DNA from: Actinomycetes bacterium
GTDB lineage: Bacteria > Actinomycetota > Acidimicrobiia > Acidimicrobiales > Acidimicrobiaceae
Length of the DNA: 8,790 nucleotides
Direction: 5' to 3'
NCBI GenBank assembly: GCA_021823385.1
Contig: JAKAOC010000070.1
Location: 1-8,790, forward strand
Shown here: in pieces, positions 1-6,684 of the stretch
How the letters are laid out: each line of letters begins with the position of its first letter
Position numbering within the stretch: position 1 is the first letter of the stretch
The notes under the pieces: model-generated
What the model was told of the DNA's origin: nothing
Seen by the model: the letters and a program-made list of their open reading frames with translations, nothing else
The model's database searches: none
Position numbers and translations under genes: made by a program

Positions 1-1004
1 GCATCGCTGTAGAGGCTGAGCTCGCCGAGCTCCTCCTCAACCAGCTGCCAGGTGGGTGCGATGGCCTTCAGGAGGTCCTGCTCCTCCTCCACCAGCGCGG
101 AGATCCGCTCGGACACCCTGCCCGCTTCGCTCACGACAAGCCGGTCGCCGGGGGCGAGCAAGGAGAGTGGCCCGGTGGCAAAGTCCGGGAAGAAGGCGGC
201 GAACGACTCCATCCCGTCGAAGAGCTCACCTTCGGCGATGCGCTCGAACACCGGGGCCAGGGCCGGATATCGCTCCGTCAACTCGGCGGCCGCCGCCCGG
301 TGCTGGGCCAGGGGCCGGAACTCGCGGGCCGGGTGCACCTCGATTCCCGCCACCGCCGCTCCCGAGCGCTGGTCGGACAAGGTGAACTCGACCAGGCGGT
401 CGATCTCGTCCCCGAAGAGGTCTGCGCGCACGGGTCCGGAGGCGTCCGCAGGGAAGACGTCCAGGATGGAGCCGCGAATGGAGAACTCCCCAATCGATTC
501 GACCTGGTACTCGCGGCGATAGCCCATCCGGGCCAGGCGCTCCGCCGCCTCCTCGAGATCGATACGCAGCCCGGGGGCGAGCACAATGGGCTCGTAGTCG
601 AGCATGGCGAGCGAGATGCGCTGGGCCGCCGAGCGGGCCGAGAAGACCAGGATACGGGGGCCGCCCTCCTCGCGCAGGCGAAGTGAGCGCAGCGCTCCAA
701 GGCGGGCACCCATGGACTCCGCGCGCGGCGAAACGCGCTCCAGCGCGAAGGTGTCCCATGCCGGGACCAGAGCTGCGGGGGCCACCGGAGAAAAGGCGGC
801 GAGCGCCGCGGCCAGCAGCGAGGCATCGCTTTCCGTGGGAACCACCACCGCCAGACGGCTCTCGGGCCCCAGCTCGGACGCGAGCGCGGCCAAAGTGGGG
901 GCGAAGGCGGCCTCTCCCGCGACGAAGGAGGACCCGGGCCGCTCCGCGGCGGAGAAGGCGTGCGCGTCGGCCATGCGGCCGACGAGGTAGCCGATGACGC
1001 TCAC
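1..1004 (-). CDS. mfd: Transcription-repair coupling factor Mfd, N-terminal part (partial)
   Basis: Mfd is a DNA translocase that removes stalled RNA polymerase from lesions and recruits UvrA. The reading frame is open from a GTG at 1004 to the left edge, giving about 334 of the usual 1,100 or so residues. Visible are the UvrB-homology modules: the PAWDT...ERVSPRAES segment at residues 81-97, followed by the highly typical IGEFSIRGSILDVFP (171-185) and PVRADLFGDEIDRLVEF (191-207). The RNA polymerase-interaction and helicase domains lie outside the window. The GTG sits 7 bases after the pth stop codon, so this is the last visible gene of the glmU-prs-rplY-pth-mfd block. No strong Shine-Dalgarno is seen. 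An in-frame ATG at 974 is an alternative start that removes 10 residues. The family assignment is firm; the exact start is not. Confidence 0.93.
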   Translation of the reverse strand, partial: MSVIGYLVGRMADAHAFSAAERPGSSFVAGEAAFAPTLAALASELGPESRLAVVVPTESDASLLAAALAAFSPVAPAALVPAWDTFALERVSPRAESMGARLGALRSLRLREEGGPRILVFSARSAAQRISLAMLDYEPIVLAPGLRIDLEEAAERLARMGYRREYQVESIGEFSIRGSILDVFPADASGPVRADLFGDEIDRLVEFTLSDQRSGAAVAGIEVHPAREFRPLAQHRAAAAELTERYPALAPVFERIAEGELFDGMESFAAFFPDFATGPLSLLAPGDRLVVSEAGRVSERISALVEEEQDLLKAIAPTWQLVEEELGELSLYSD

Positions 1005-1011
1005 GGCCGGC

Positions 1012-1590
1012 CTAGAGTCCGTTGAACTCGTTCATCGCCGCCTCAACGCCTTTGGCGAGGATGAGGTCGAGCGCATCCGCAGCCGACTCGAACTCGGGCT
1101 CGAAGCCCTCCAGCTGCCTCTGCGAGAGACGGGCGAGCACGTAGTCAGTGACGGTCTGACTCCCGGTGGGGCGGCCGATGCCGATGCGCACGCGGGTGAA
1201 GGAGGAGGAGCCGAAGTGCACCACGATGGACTTGAGCCCGTTGTGGCCGGCCACCCCGCCGCCCGCCTTGATGCGCACCACGCCGGGGGCCAGGTCCAGT
1301 TCGTCGTGCATGACGATCAGGTCGGCGGGGGACGAGATGTGGTAACGCCGAAGCAGTCCGCGCAGCGCGGCTCCGGAGTCGTTCATGTAGGTCTGGGGAA
1401 ACGCGAAGGCGACCACGTCCAGGCCCTGACGCTCCTCGGCGAGCAACGAGCGGCCCGAAAGCGACGGCAGCAGCCTGAGACCACGCCTCTTGCAGGCAAC
1501 CTTCAGAGCTTGAGCGCCGAAATTGTGGCGGGAGGTCGCATAGTCCGCCCCGGGGTTGCCGAGGCCGAGAACGATCTTGACGGACTTCAC
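1012..1590 (-). CDS. pth: Peptidyl-tRNA hydrolase
   Basis: This enzyme cleaves the ester bond of peptidyl-tRNA released from ribosomes and so recycles tRNA. The 192-residue product has the normal family length and all signature residues. GLGNPG (9-14) supplies Asn12. RHN (21-23) contains the catalytic base His22. YMND contributes Asn70, MHDELDL contains Asp96 next to the active site, and GGGVAGHNGLKS holds Asn117. These correspond to N10, H20, N68, D93 and N114 of the E. coli enzyme. The gene lies between rplY (10 bases upstream) and mfd (7 bases downstream), the conserved Gram-positive order. The start is GTG. An excellent ribosome-binding sequence, GGAGGTGA, overlaps the GTG itself rather than preceding it, and no ATG, GTG or TTG follows before the GLGNPG motif, so GTG 1590 remains the best choice. 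Confidence 0.96.
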   Translation of the reverse strand: MKSVKIVLGLGNPGADYATSRHNFGAQALKVACKRRGLRLLPSLSGRSLLAEERQGLDVVAFAFPQTYMNDSGAALRGLLRRYHISSPADLIVMHDELDLAPGVVRIKAGGGVAGHNGLKSIVVHFGSSSFTRVRIGIGRPTGSQTVTDYVLARLSQRQLEGFEPEFESAADALDLILAKGVEAAMNEFNGL

Positions 1591-1594
1591 CTCC
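1587..1594 (-). promoter_or_regulatory. Shine-Dalgarno sequence overlapping the pth start codon
   Basis: The bases GGAGGTGA read across the pth start: GGAG lies just before the GTG and the rest is in the start codon and second codon. The usual 5-9 base spacing is therefore absent. A weaker purine stretch (GGGAGAG) lies at 1604-1610, 13 bases upstream and inside the end of rplY. Translation of pth may depend on coupling to rplY, whose TGA stop lies 10 bases upstream. Confidence 0.45.
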
Positions 1595-1600
1595 GCCCGC

Positions 1601-2131
1601 TCACTCTCCCTCTTGCCCGGCGATCTCGGTGGCCACCACGGCCTCCGGATCCGACGCGAGCTCGATACCCTTGGGAAGCTTGAGCGAGGATGCGGTGACG
1701 GCTCCGTCCACCGCCTTGGCGGGATCGACGTCGATGGTGACGGGAACGGCCGAGACCGACCCGGTTACCTCGATGGTGTCGCGCACCAGCTCCAGGCCCT
1801 CGCCCGCCACCAGCTGCACCGACACCGTGATGGACTGCTTGGCGGTAAGCAGCTGGAGATCGACGTGAAGCAGGGAGCGCTTGACCGGATGGCGCTGGAT
1901 CTCCTTGACGAGCGTCGTGTGGGGCTTTCCGTCCAGCTCGATCTCAAGGATGGAACCGACCACCGGCCGATGGGCCACCAGGTTGCCCAGCTCGCGCGCT
2001 CCAACCACGGCCGCCTCCGGCTTGCCGCCGCCATAGAGGGTGACCGGGACGAAGCCCTCGGCACGCAGGCGGCGCGAAGCCCGGCTACCCAGCTCACGGC
2101 CGCTTACGGCCTGCATGACTACTTCGGACAC
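1601..2131 (-). CDS. rplY: 50S ribosomal protein L25, long Ctc (TL5) type
   Basis: This protein binds 5S rRNA in the large ribosomal subunit; the long form is called Ctc (general stress protein) in Bacillus and TL5 in Thermus. The 176-residue product has the two-domain layout. The N-terminal L25 domain (about 1-95) begins with the Arg-rich GSRASRRLRAEGFVPVTLYGGG and runs to RSLLHVDLQLL. The C-terminal beta domain (about 96-176) has VTIDVDPAKAVDGAVTASSLKLPKGIEL. The GTG start at 2131 is supported by GAGG at 2140-2143, 8 bases upstream; an internal ATG five codons later is less likely. The gene sits between prs and pth as in other Gram-positive bacteria. It is preceded by a hairpin with eight T that could terminate or attenuate transcription from glmU-prs. 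Confidence 0.95.
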   Translation of the reverse strand: MSEVVMQAVSGRELGSRASRRLRAEGFVPVTLYGGGKPEAAVVGARELGNLVAHRPVVGSILEIELDGKPHTTLVKEIQRHPVKRSLLHVDLQLLTAKQSITVSVQLVAGEGLELVRDTIEVTGSVSAVPVTIDVDPAKAVDGAVTASSLKLPKGIELASDPEAVVATEIAGQEGE

Positions 2132-2145
2132 CTTGGGAACCTCGC

Positions 2146-2178
2146 AAAAAAAACACGGAGAAGCCCGGACCGGGCTCC
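2146..2178 (-). terminator. Intrinsic terminator or attenuator between prs and rplY
   Basis: On the minus strand a GC-rich stem (AGCCCG-GTC-CGGGCT at 2176-2162, extendable by GGA/TCC pairs with a small bulge) is followed by GTG and then eight T (2153-2146). The T tract ends only 2 bases before the GAGG of rplY and 14 bases before its GTG. It could end the glmU-prs transcript, or act as an attenuator with partial read-through into rplY-pth-mfd. The bulge and the 3-base gap before the T tract make it imperfect. Confidence 0.55.
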
Positions 2179-2210
2179 AATACGGCCCAAAGAATCCTAG
2201 TGGAAACCCA

Positions 2211-2238
2211 CGGCGCCGCCTGCGCCGGCTCGGCGCCG
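2211..2238 (-). repeat. GC-rich inverted repeat after the prs stop codon
   Basis: CGGCGCCG occurs at 2211-2218 and again at 2231-2238, starting 1 base beyond the prs TAA. The two self-complementary copies can form an 8-bp stem with a 12-base loop, or smaller stems such as GCGCCG/CGGCGC. No T tract follows. It may protect the 3' end of the prs transcript or act together with the hairpin at 2146-2178. Confidence 0.4.
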
Positions 2239-2239
2239 C

Positions 2240-3211
2240 TTAGGAGAGGTTCTCCCCGCCGAAGATGTCGGAGACCGAGGTGTCCTCGAAGACGGCGCCG
2301 ATTGCCTGGGCGATCACCTTGGCGATGGAGAGCACCTCCAGCTTGGGAATGCGCCGCTCAGGCACGAGTGGGAGAGTGTTGGTGATGACCACCCTGGAGA
2401 TGGGCGAGTCCATCAGCCGCTTGCTGGCGGGGTCGGAGAGGATGCCGTGGGTGGCCATCGCCCACACGTCTGCGGCGCCCTGCTTCATCAGCAGCTCGGC
2501 CGCGGCGGTGATGGTGCCGGCGGTGTCGATCATGTCGTCGATGATGACGCAGCGCTTCCCCTCCACGTCCCCGACCACGTCGAGCGCCTCCACCACGTTC
2601 GCCTTGCCGCGAGGGCGGCGCTTGTGCACGAAGGCGAGCTCCATGTCAAGGTAGAGCGAGAAGCGCGAGGCCACCTTGACCCTGCCGGCGTCGGGGGCGA
2701 CGATCACGGTGTCGGTGTCGGCGTTGGCGCGCAGGTAGTCGATCAGCACCGGCATGGCGGTCAGGTGGTCGACCGGGCCGTCGAAGAAGCCCTGTATCTG
2801 CCCCGAGTGAAGATCGACCGAGATGATGCGGTCGGCACCGGCGGCAGCGAGCATGTCCGCAACCAGCTTGGCGGTGATCGGCTCCCGCCCCGACGCCTTG
2901 CGGTCCTGGCGCGAATAGCCGTAGTACGGACAGACCGCGGTGATCCGCTTGGCGGAGGCGCGCTTGGCGGCGTCGATCATGTTCAGCTGCTCGAAGATGG
3001 CGGAGTTCACCGGATAGGCGTGCGACTGGAGTATGAAGATGTCCTTGCCTCGGATGGACTCCCCGAAGCGGCAGTAGATCTCTCCGTCGGCGAACTCCCT
3101 CAGGTCCACCTTGCCCAGCGGCACATCGAGGTGGAAGGCCACCTCGGCGGCGAGCTCGGGGTGGGACCGCCCGCTGTAGATCTCCAAACGCTTCCTAGGA
3201 ACCAGTTCCAC
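2240..3211 (-). CDS. prs: Ribose-phosphate pyrophosphokinase (PRPP synthetase)
   Basis: This cytoplasmic enzyme makes PRPP from ribose 5-phosphate and ATP for purine, pyrimidine, histidine, tryptophan and NAD synthesis. The 323-residue product is full length and carries the class I motifs in order: REFADGE (38-44), the ATP-binding PYYGYSRQDRK loop (95-105), the catalytic-metal DLHSGQIQGFFD (133-144), VAPDAGRVKVA (171-181), the flexible-loop KRR at 197-199, and the ribose-5-phosphate loop DDMIDTAGT (225-233). The PDAGRV wording resembles actinobacterial enzymes more than the PDHGGV of Bacillus. The GTG start is 2 bases after the glmU stop, with GGAG at 3217-3220, 5 bases upstream and inside the last codons of glmU. 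The two genes are therefore almost certainly translationally coupled. Confidence 0.97.
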   Translation of the reverse strand: MELVPRKRLEIYSGRSHPELAAEVAFHLDVPLGKVDLREFADGEIYCRFGESIRGKDIFILQSHAYPVNSAIFEQLNMIDAAKRASAKRITAVCPYYGYSRQDRKASGREPITAKLVADMLAAAGADRIISVDLHSGQIQGFFDGPVDHLTAMPVLIDYLRANADTDTVIVAPDAGRVKVASRFSLYLDMELAFVHKRRPRGKANVVEALDVVGDVEGKRCVIIDDMIDTAGTITAAAELLMKQGAADVWAMATHGILSDPASKRLMDSPISRVVITNTLPLVPERRIPKLEVLSIAKVIAQAIGAVFEDTSVSDIFGGENLS

Positions 3212-3213
3212 CG

Positions 3214-4320
3214 CTACTCCAAAACAACGAACGATCCGGTTACAGTCTCAGGCGGCACCTTGGCGCCCGCCTTCAGCACCGCGTACGGCCCCACCACCGC
3301 CTCGCGGCCGACATGGCAGCCTTCGAGCTCGGAGCGGATCACGCGTGCACCGTCGTCGACCACCGAGTCCGAGATCCGCACCTCCGGTCCAATCTCGGCT
3401 CCCTTGCCAATCGCCGTCTGGCCGACCAAGAAGGAACCCGGCCAAATTGTAGTGTCCTGGCCGATCTCCACGGTTGAGTCGATGTAAATACTGCTCGGGT
3501 CCACCAGGTTCACTCCGCGCATGAGGAACGAGGCGTTGATTCGCTCGCGCATCCATCGCTCAGCCTCGGCGAGCTGGTGCCGATCGTTCACGCCGTGGGC
3601 CTCGATCTGGTCCGGCAGCCTGAAGCCGGCCACGCCGTAGCCGGCCCTGGCCAGGATCTCGATAACGTCGGTCAGGTAGTACTCCCCCTGGGCGTTCTTG
3701 GGGCTGAGGCGCCTGAGAGCCGGGGCGAGAAAGTCGAGATTCAGCGCATAGAAGCCGGCGTTGATCAGTCGGGACTTGCGTTCCTCGTCGGTGGCGTCCT
3801 TGTCCTCGACGATCTTGGCGACCGCGTCCCCCTTGCCGAAGATGACCCGCCCGTACCCCTCCGGATCCTCCACCTCCGAATAGGCGACGGTGACCGCGCT
3901 CTTGGTGGCCTCGTGTGTGGCAAGCAGGGTCGCGACGGTCTCGGCGCGCAAAAGGGGCGTGTCCCCCGGGACCACCATCACCACCGGCGGCTCCTCGCCC
4001 GCATAGCGCAGCGGATCCGGAAGGGCGGTGAGCGCGGTGGCCAGCGCATCGCCGGTGCCTCGCTGGCGGGTCTGCTCGACGAATGAGATGCGCATTCCGG
4101 CGGGCGCGAAGCGGTTGACGGTGTCGCGCACCGAATCGCTCTTGAAGCCGATGACCACCACGGCCTCCTCGAGCCCGGCGGCGGAAAGTACCTCGAGGAT
4201 GTGGGCGATCATCGGCTTGCCGCACAAGCGAACCAGCGGCTTGGGCCGAGAAGATTTCATGCGCGTGCCCTCGCCTGCAGCGAGTACCACCGCGAAGCGC
4301 ACCCTGGCCGGCTCTCCCAT
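3214..4320 (-). CDS. glmU: GlmU-type UDP-GlcNAc pyrophosphorylase lacking the acetyltransferase half
   Basis: GlmU normally acetylates glucosamine-1-phosphate and couples GlcNAc-1-phosphate to UTP, giving UDP-GlcNAc for peptidoglycan. The uridyltransferase half looks intact: LAAGEGTRMKS (13-23), Lys27, RGTGDA (87-92; families usually have GTGHA), GDTPLL (119-124, metal-binding Asp120), EDKDATDEE with Glu172, INAGFYALN (186-194), GEYYLTD (212-218) and VNDR with Asn245. A left-handed beta-helix begins near residue 268, but the product ends at residue 368 with GSFVVLE, at about E. coli residue 348. Everything after that is missing, including the acetyltransferase residues equivalent to H363, Y366, N377 and K392. 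prs starts 2 bases later, so no hidden frame continues the domain. ATG 4320 is preferred because GGAG lies 4 bases and AGAGGAAG 9 bases upstream. The frame stays open to 4428, but that extension overlaps the upstream gene and resembles no GlmU sequence. Confidence 0.88.
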   Translation of the reverse strand: MGEPARVRFAVVLAAGEGTRMKSSRPKPLVRLCGKPMIAHILEVLSAAGLEEAVVVIGFKSDSVRDTVNRFAPAGMRISFVEQTRQRGTGDALATALTALPDPLRYAGEEPPVVMVVPGDTPLLRAETVATLLATHEATKSAVTVAYSEVEDPEGYGRVIFGKGDAVAKIVEDKDATDEERKSRLINAGFYALNLDFLAPALRRLSPKNAQGEYYLTDVIEILARAGYGVAGFRLPDQIEAHGVNDRHQLAEAERWMRERINASFLMRGVNLVDPSSIYIDSTVEIGQDTTIWPGSFLVGQTAIGKGAEIGPEVRISDSVVDDGARVIRSELEGCHVGREAVVGPYAVLKAGAKVPPETVTGSFVVLE

Positions 4321-4343
4321 CGCACTCCACTTCCTCTGGAAAG

Positions 4344-4373
4344 AATCTATGCCGCCCGTCGCGGGTCGATCAA
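4344..4373 (-). promoter_or_regulatory. Candidate sigma-70-type promoter of glmU-prs
   Basis: In the 67-base gap between the glycoside hydrolase gene and glmU, the minus strand reads TTGATC (4373-4368, four of six matches to TTGACA), an 18-base spacer, then TAGATT (4349-4344, fits TAnnnT). Transcription would start near 4337, giving a leader of about 17 bases. This is inference from motif and position only; the region is GC-rich and other promoters could be used. Confidence 0.4.
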
Positions 4374-4387
4374 CGTCACGGCAGGAA

Positions 4388-5956
4388 CTAGCCGGAGGTT
4401 CTGGCGGGTCCCAACTCGAGAGAGACAACCTCCTGGCCCGCCGTGGGAAAGCTCACCACCCCGCGGCGCGAGACCGCTACGTCACTGACTTTAGCCCAGG
4501 AGTAGCGCTGGCTTGTAACCGCGGAGGCCTCCAAGCGAAGCGGCCCCGGATGGCCGGGCAAGCCTATGGCCACCCGCACCGTGGGGGCGTTCGCGGAGCG
4601 GTCGTCGATGAGGACCAGCGACCATCGCCCTTGTTTGTAAGTGGCAATGGCCTCCATCCCAGGCGGCAGCCCCGAGACCCGGTGCAGGACCGCACCCGGA
4701 GGGATGAAGCGCGAGTAATTGCCCATCACGTAGTAACGCCGCGTTGTGTAAAGCTTGGTGTTGCCGTCCTGTTGGTAGTTGATGTCGTAGTAGAGCAGCC
4801 CGTCGTTCCTGCCCAGGATGTTGGGGCGCTGGGCGCAGCCCGCGTCACTGGCCGGCTCGCAACCCAGGTTCGGCGAGAGCGCCGTCCACCACTGGAACGC
4901 CGAATCTCCCCCGTAGACGAGGTCGTTGTAGATCGTCTTGGCCAGCCACATCCCCGACACCATGGTCGGGTCGTACTGGTATCCGAACCTGGCCCCGTTG
5001 TAACAGCAGATCTCCGTCATCCAGGAGCGCAGACCCAGCCGCTTCAGCAGGCCATGCATCGCGGTGAGCACTCGAGGGCCCGGATAGTCGTAGCCGTGGT
5101 GGGCGACGAAGGCGATGTAATGGATCGCCCCGTCCAGGTGCACCCAGCGCGGCAACTCCGGTATGAGCTGGAAGGCGATCACCGAGGACTCGTCCGCGAT
5201 CACCTTGACCCAGGGAGCCTGAGAAGCCAGGTCGCGGCCCAGGGTGGCGACCACTTCGGCACGCTCGCGGACCGGCACCCGCATCCCTTCCTGGATGCAG
5301 GCGCCCATCGCGCCGTCCGGCTCGTTCATGGGTGAGACGTAGTTGAGCGTCACGCCGAAGTGCTGGCGAATGCCCTTCAACACGTTCACCAGGTAGCCGG
5401 CATACGCGGCCACGTCGGAACGGATCAGGCCGCCACCGCAGGACTTATGGTTGGTGGTGAAGACGGTGGGTGCGGAATTGACGAAGCCGATGAGGTCACG
5501 AACGTGATACGAGGCGGCCATCTTTAGGAAGTAGATGCCGGCCGGGTCGGCGTTGAAGTTGTAGGAGCCCGAAGGGGTGAGAAAGGTTGGCGCCCGCTTC
5601 CACGGGGTCGTCACACCCACCCCGCCGCCGCCGATGTTGTAGCGGAACTGGCTGAGCGCCAGGCCACTACCCGAGAAGAGCATCCGGCCCACCTCCTGGC
5701 GAGTGGCGAGGGGCATGCCGTACACCGGCTGCGACCACCACGCGCCCGACGCCCCGAAGCCGTCTATCACCTGCTGAGCGGCGGCTTCCACCTGGCCGGT
5801 CGCCGCGGGCGGAGGCGGAGCAGTCACCTGGCGCAGGCGTATTCCGGCCACGGTGGCAAAGACGAGTGTGGTGGCGGCAAGGATGGCAAGCACCACGCGG
5901 TTTACGCGTGGAAGGAACCTGCGCCTCCGGCTATCTTCGTTGGCTTGCTCGTTCAT
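4388..5956 (-). CDS. Membrane-anchored or secreted GH30-type glycoside hydrolase
   Basis: This is a retaining glycoside hydrolase of the clan A TIM-barrel type, best matching family GH30, which acts on beta-linked glycans (glucosylceramide, beta-1,6-glucan or galactan, xylan). Visible in the 522-residue product are a basic N terminus, one hydrophobic segment (about 19-38) and a Pro-rich spacer. Then come the barrel opening IDGFGASGAWW (64-74), RYNIGGGG (105-112) and NYVSPMNEPDG, with acid/base Glu212 followed by the GH30-like IQEGM. SWMTEICC carries nucleophile Glu315. The C-terminal beta-sandwich begins near YYVMGNYSRFIPPGA. There is no cleavage site I trust, so a signal anchor is likely. 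Start: ATG 5956 is chosen because the 17 codons back to GTG 6007 show untypical codon use and that GTG lies inside a hairpin. Neither start has a good Shine-Dalgarno. The substrate cannot be told from sequence. Confidence 0.82.
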   Translation of the reverse strand: MNEQANEDSRRRRFLPRVNRVVLAILAATTLVFATVAGIRLRQVTAPPPPAATGQVEAAAQQVIDGFGASGAWWSQPVYGMPLATRQEVGRMLFSGSGLALSQFRYNIGGGGVGVTTPWKRAPTFLTPSGSYNFNADPAGIYFLKMAASYHVRDLIGFVNSAPTVFTTNHKSCGGGLIRSDVAAYAGYLVNVLKGIRQHFGVTLNYVSPMNEPDGAMGACIQEGMRVPVRERAEVVATLGRDLASQAPWVKVIADESSVIAFQLIPELPRWVHLDGAIHYIAFVAHHGYDYPGPRVLTAMHGLLKRLGLRSWMTEICCYNGARFGYQYDPTMVSGMWLAKTIYNDLVYGGDSAFQWWTALSPNLGCEPASDAGCAQRPNILGRNDGLLYYDINYQQDGNTKLYTTRRYYVMGNYSRFIPPGAVLHRVSGLPPGMEAIATYKQGRWSLVLIDDRSANAPTVRVAIGLPGHPGPLRLEASAVTSQRYSWAKVSDVAVSRRGVVSFPTAGQEVVSLELGPARTSG

Positions 5957-6001
5957 CCGCCGCAGGAATCTAGCGCGGAAGCGTTGAACGGAAGCTGAAA
6001 C

Positions 6002-6019
6002 CTGCACATCGAAGTGCAG
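6002..6019 (-). repeat. Small hairpin in the leader of the GH30 gene
   Basis: CTGCAC (6002-6007) and GTGCAG (6014-6019) form a perfect 6-bp stem with a 6-base loop. The alternative GTG start of the glycoside hydrolase (6007-6005) lies inside it. The rest of the gap (6020-6136) holds only further GC-rich inverted repeats, such as GGCCC/GGGCC at 6039-6052, with no clear promoter or terminator. Confidence 0.35.
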
Positions 6020-6136
6020 CCGTCTTTATCCCGGCCCTGGCCCGGAGGGGCCGGACACGGCCACCGAGACCGCCCACCTGGAGGGACTCGGCCCAGCTGA
6101 GGTTGCATCCCCAAGCCACTCCGGCCCCCGCGGTCG

Positions 6137-6661
6137 TCAACCTCCGGCCGGGATTGGCCCTCCCTCCCTCAGCCAGGCGGCCAGGTTCAGTACCGCCTGG
6201 TCCGGCGGCGGAAGATACAGGCGGGAGAGGAGGTGGACCAAATCCTCGGGGATCTCCTCGACCCCTTCCAGCCCTGCAAGGCGGAGCAACCTCTCCAGAT
6301 GGACCCGACGCCATTCGGACAGGCGCTTTTGCACGTCGAACATGTCCAGAATCTCGCGCTGAAACGCCTCCGCCTGCTCGCGTTCAGGGGATGCGCACAA
6401 ATAGATCGAATTGACGAGCGAATGCCTGGCCAGCGGCAGGTGATAGCGGGCGCGGTTCACCTCCCAGCAGCTTCGGCAAACCAGCACGGCCCAGCGGCTG
6501 GGTCCGCCCGCCGGGGCCGAGAGGCAGGACGGGCACAGCTGGCGGAGTTCGGAGACGTCCGCCCGCTCCCACTTGGGAGTCCTCGAGCAGCGGCACCCCT
6601 GCTCCCCCCACTCGGTCCGGCCCCGCAGCAAACCGCATGCGACATGAGCACTCAAGCCCAA
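6137..6661 (-). CDS. Cysteine-rich hypothetical protein with putative zinc ribbon
   Basis: I do not recognise this protein. The 174-residue product has CPSC (43-46) and CRSC (62-65), 15 residues apart and suited to binding one zinc ion, plus a nearby CRC pair (23-25) and further Cys at 8 and 89. The zinc-ribbon part is followed by an amphipathic, probably helical region rich in Leu, Arg and Glu (about 95-165). There is no signal peptide or membrane segment, so it is probably cytoplasmic. Codon use from about 6630 onward is strongly GC-ending and matches the neighbouring genes, supporting a real gene. The TTG start at 6661 is chosen because GGAGG (6669-6673) lies 7 bases upstream. The first ten or so codons are untypical, so a later TTG at 6631 is possible. 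It follows the sortase gene after a highly structured 199-base gap. Confidence 0.6.
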   Translation of the reverse strand: MGLSAHVACGLLRGRTEWGEQGCRCSRTPKWERADVSELRQLCPSCLSAPAGGPSRWAVLVCRSCWEVNRARYHLPLARHSLVNSIYLCASPEREQAEAFQREILDMFDVQKRLSEWRRVHLERLLRLAGLEGVEEIPEDLVHLLSRLYLPPPDQAVLNLAAWLREGGPIPAGG

Positions 6662-6668
6662 GACAACA

Positions 6669-6684
6669 CCTCCGGTTCGGGAGG
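6669..6684 (-). promoter_or_regulatory. Shine-Dalgarno of the Cys-rich gene inside a hairpin
   Basis: On the minus strand CCTCC (6684-6680) and GGAGG (6673-6669) can pair around a 6-base loop. GGAGG is the ribosome-binding site that supports the TTG start at 6661, so folding would hide it. The CCTCC arm can also pair with a second GGAGG upstream (6744-6740), and two of its bases belong to the neighbouring stem 6683-6700, so alternative folds compete. The pairings are seen in sequence; a regulatory role is inference. Confidence 0.45.

Noticed and set aside
52..997. Several frames on both strands over the mfd segment.
   Set aside because: The minus-strand frame from 1004 to the left edge gives an unmistakable Mfd N terminus; the others are Arg/Pro-rich shadows.
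994..1683. Long plus-strand frame opposite pth.
   Set aside because: Antisense shadow of a clear pth gene in GC-rich DNA. It has no domain or ribosome-binding support.
2447..3487. 346-residue plus-strand frame opposite prs and the end of glmU.
   Set aside because: Shadow of two unambiguous genes; His/Val/Gly-rich composition is typical of reverse-strand reading.
4321..4428. Longer glmU start at 4428.
   Set aside because: It adds 36 residues with no GlmU similarity and overlaps the end of the glycoside hydrolase gene; ATG 4320 has a ribosome-binding site and the normal distance to LAAGEGTRMKS.
4028..5335. 435-residue plus-strand frame opposite glmU and the glycoside hydrolase.
   Set aside because: It crosses two real genes and an intergenic promoter region and shows no recognisable motif.
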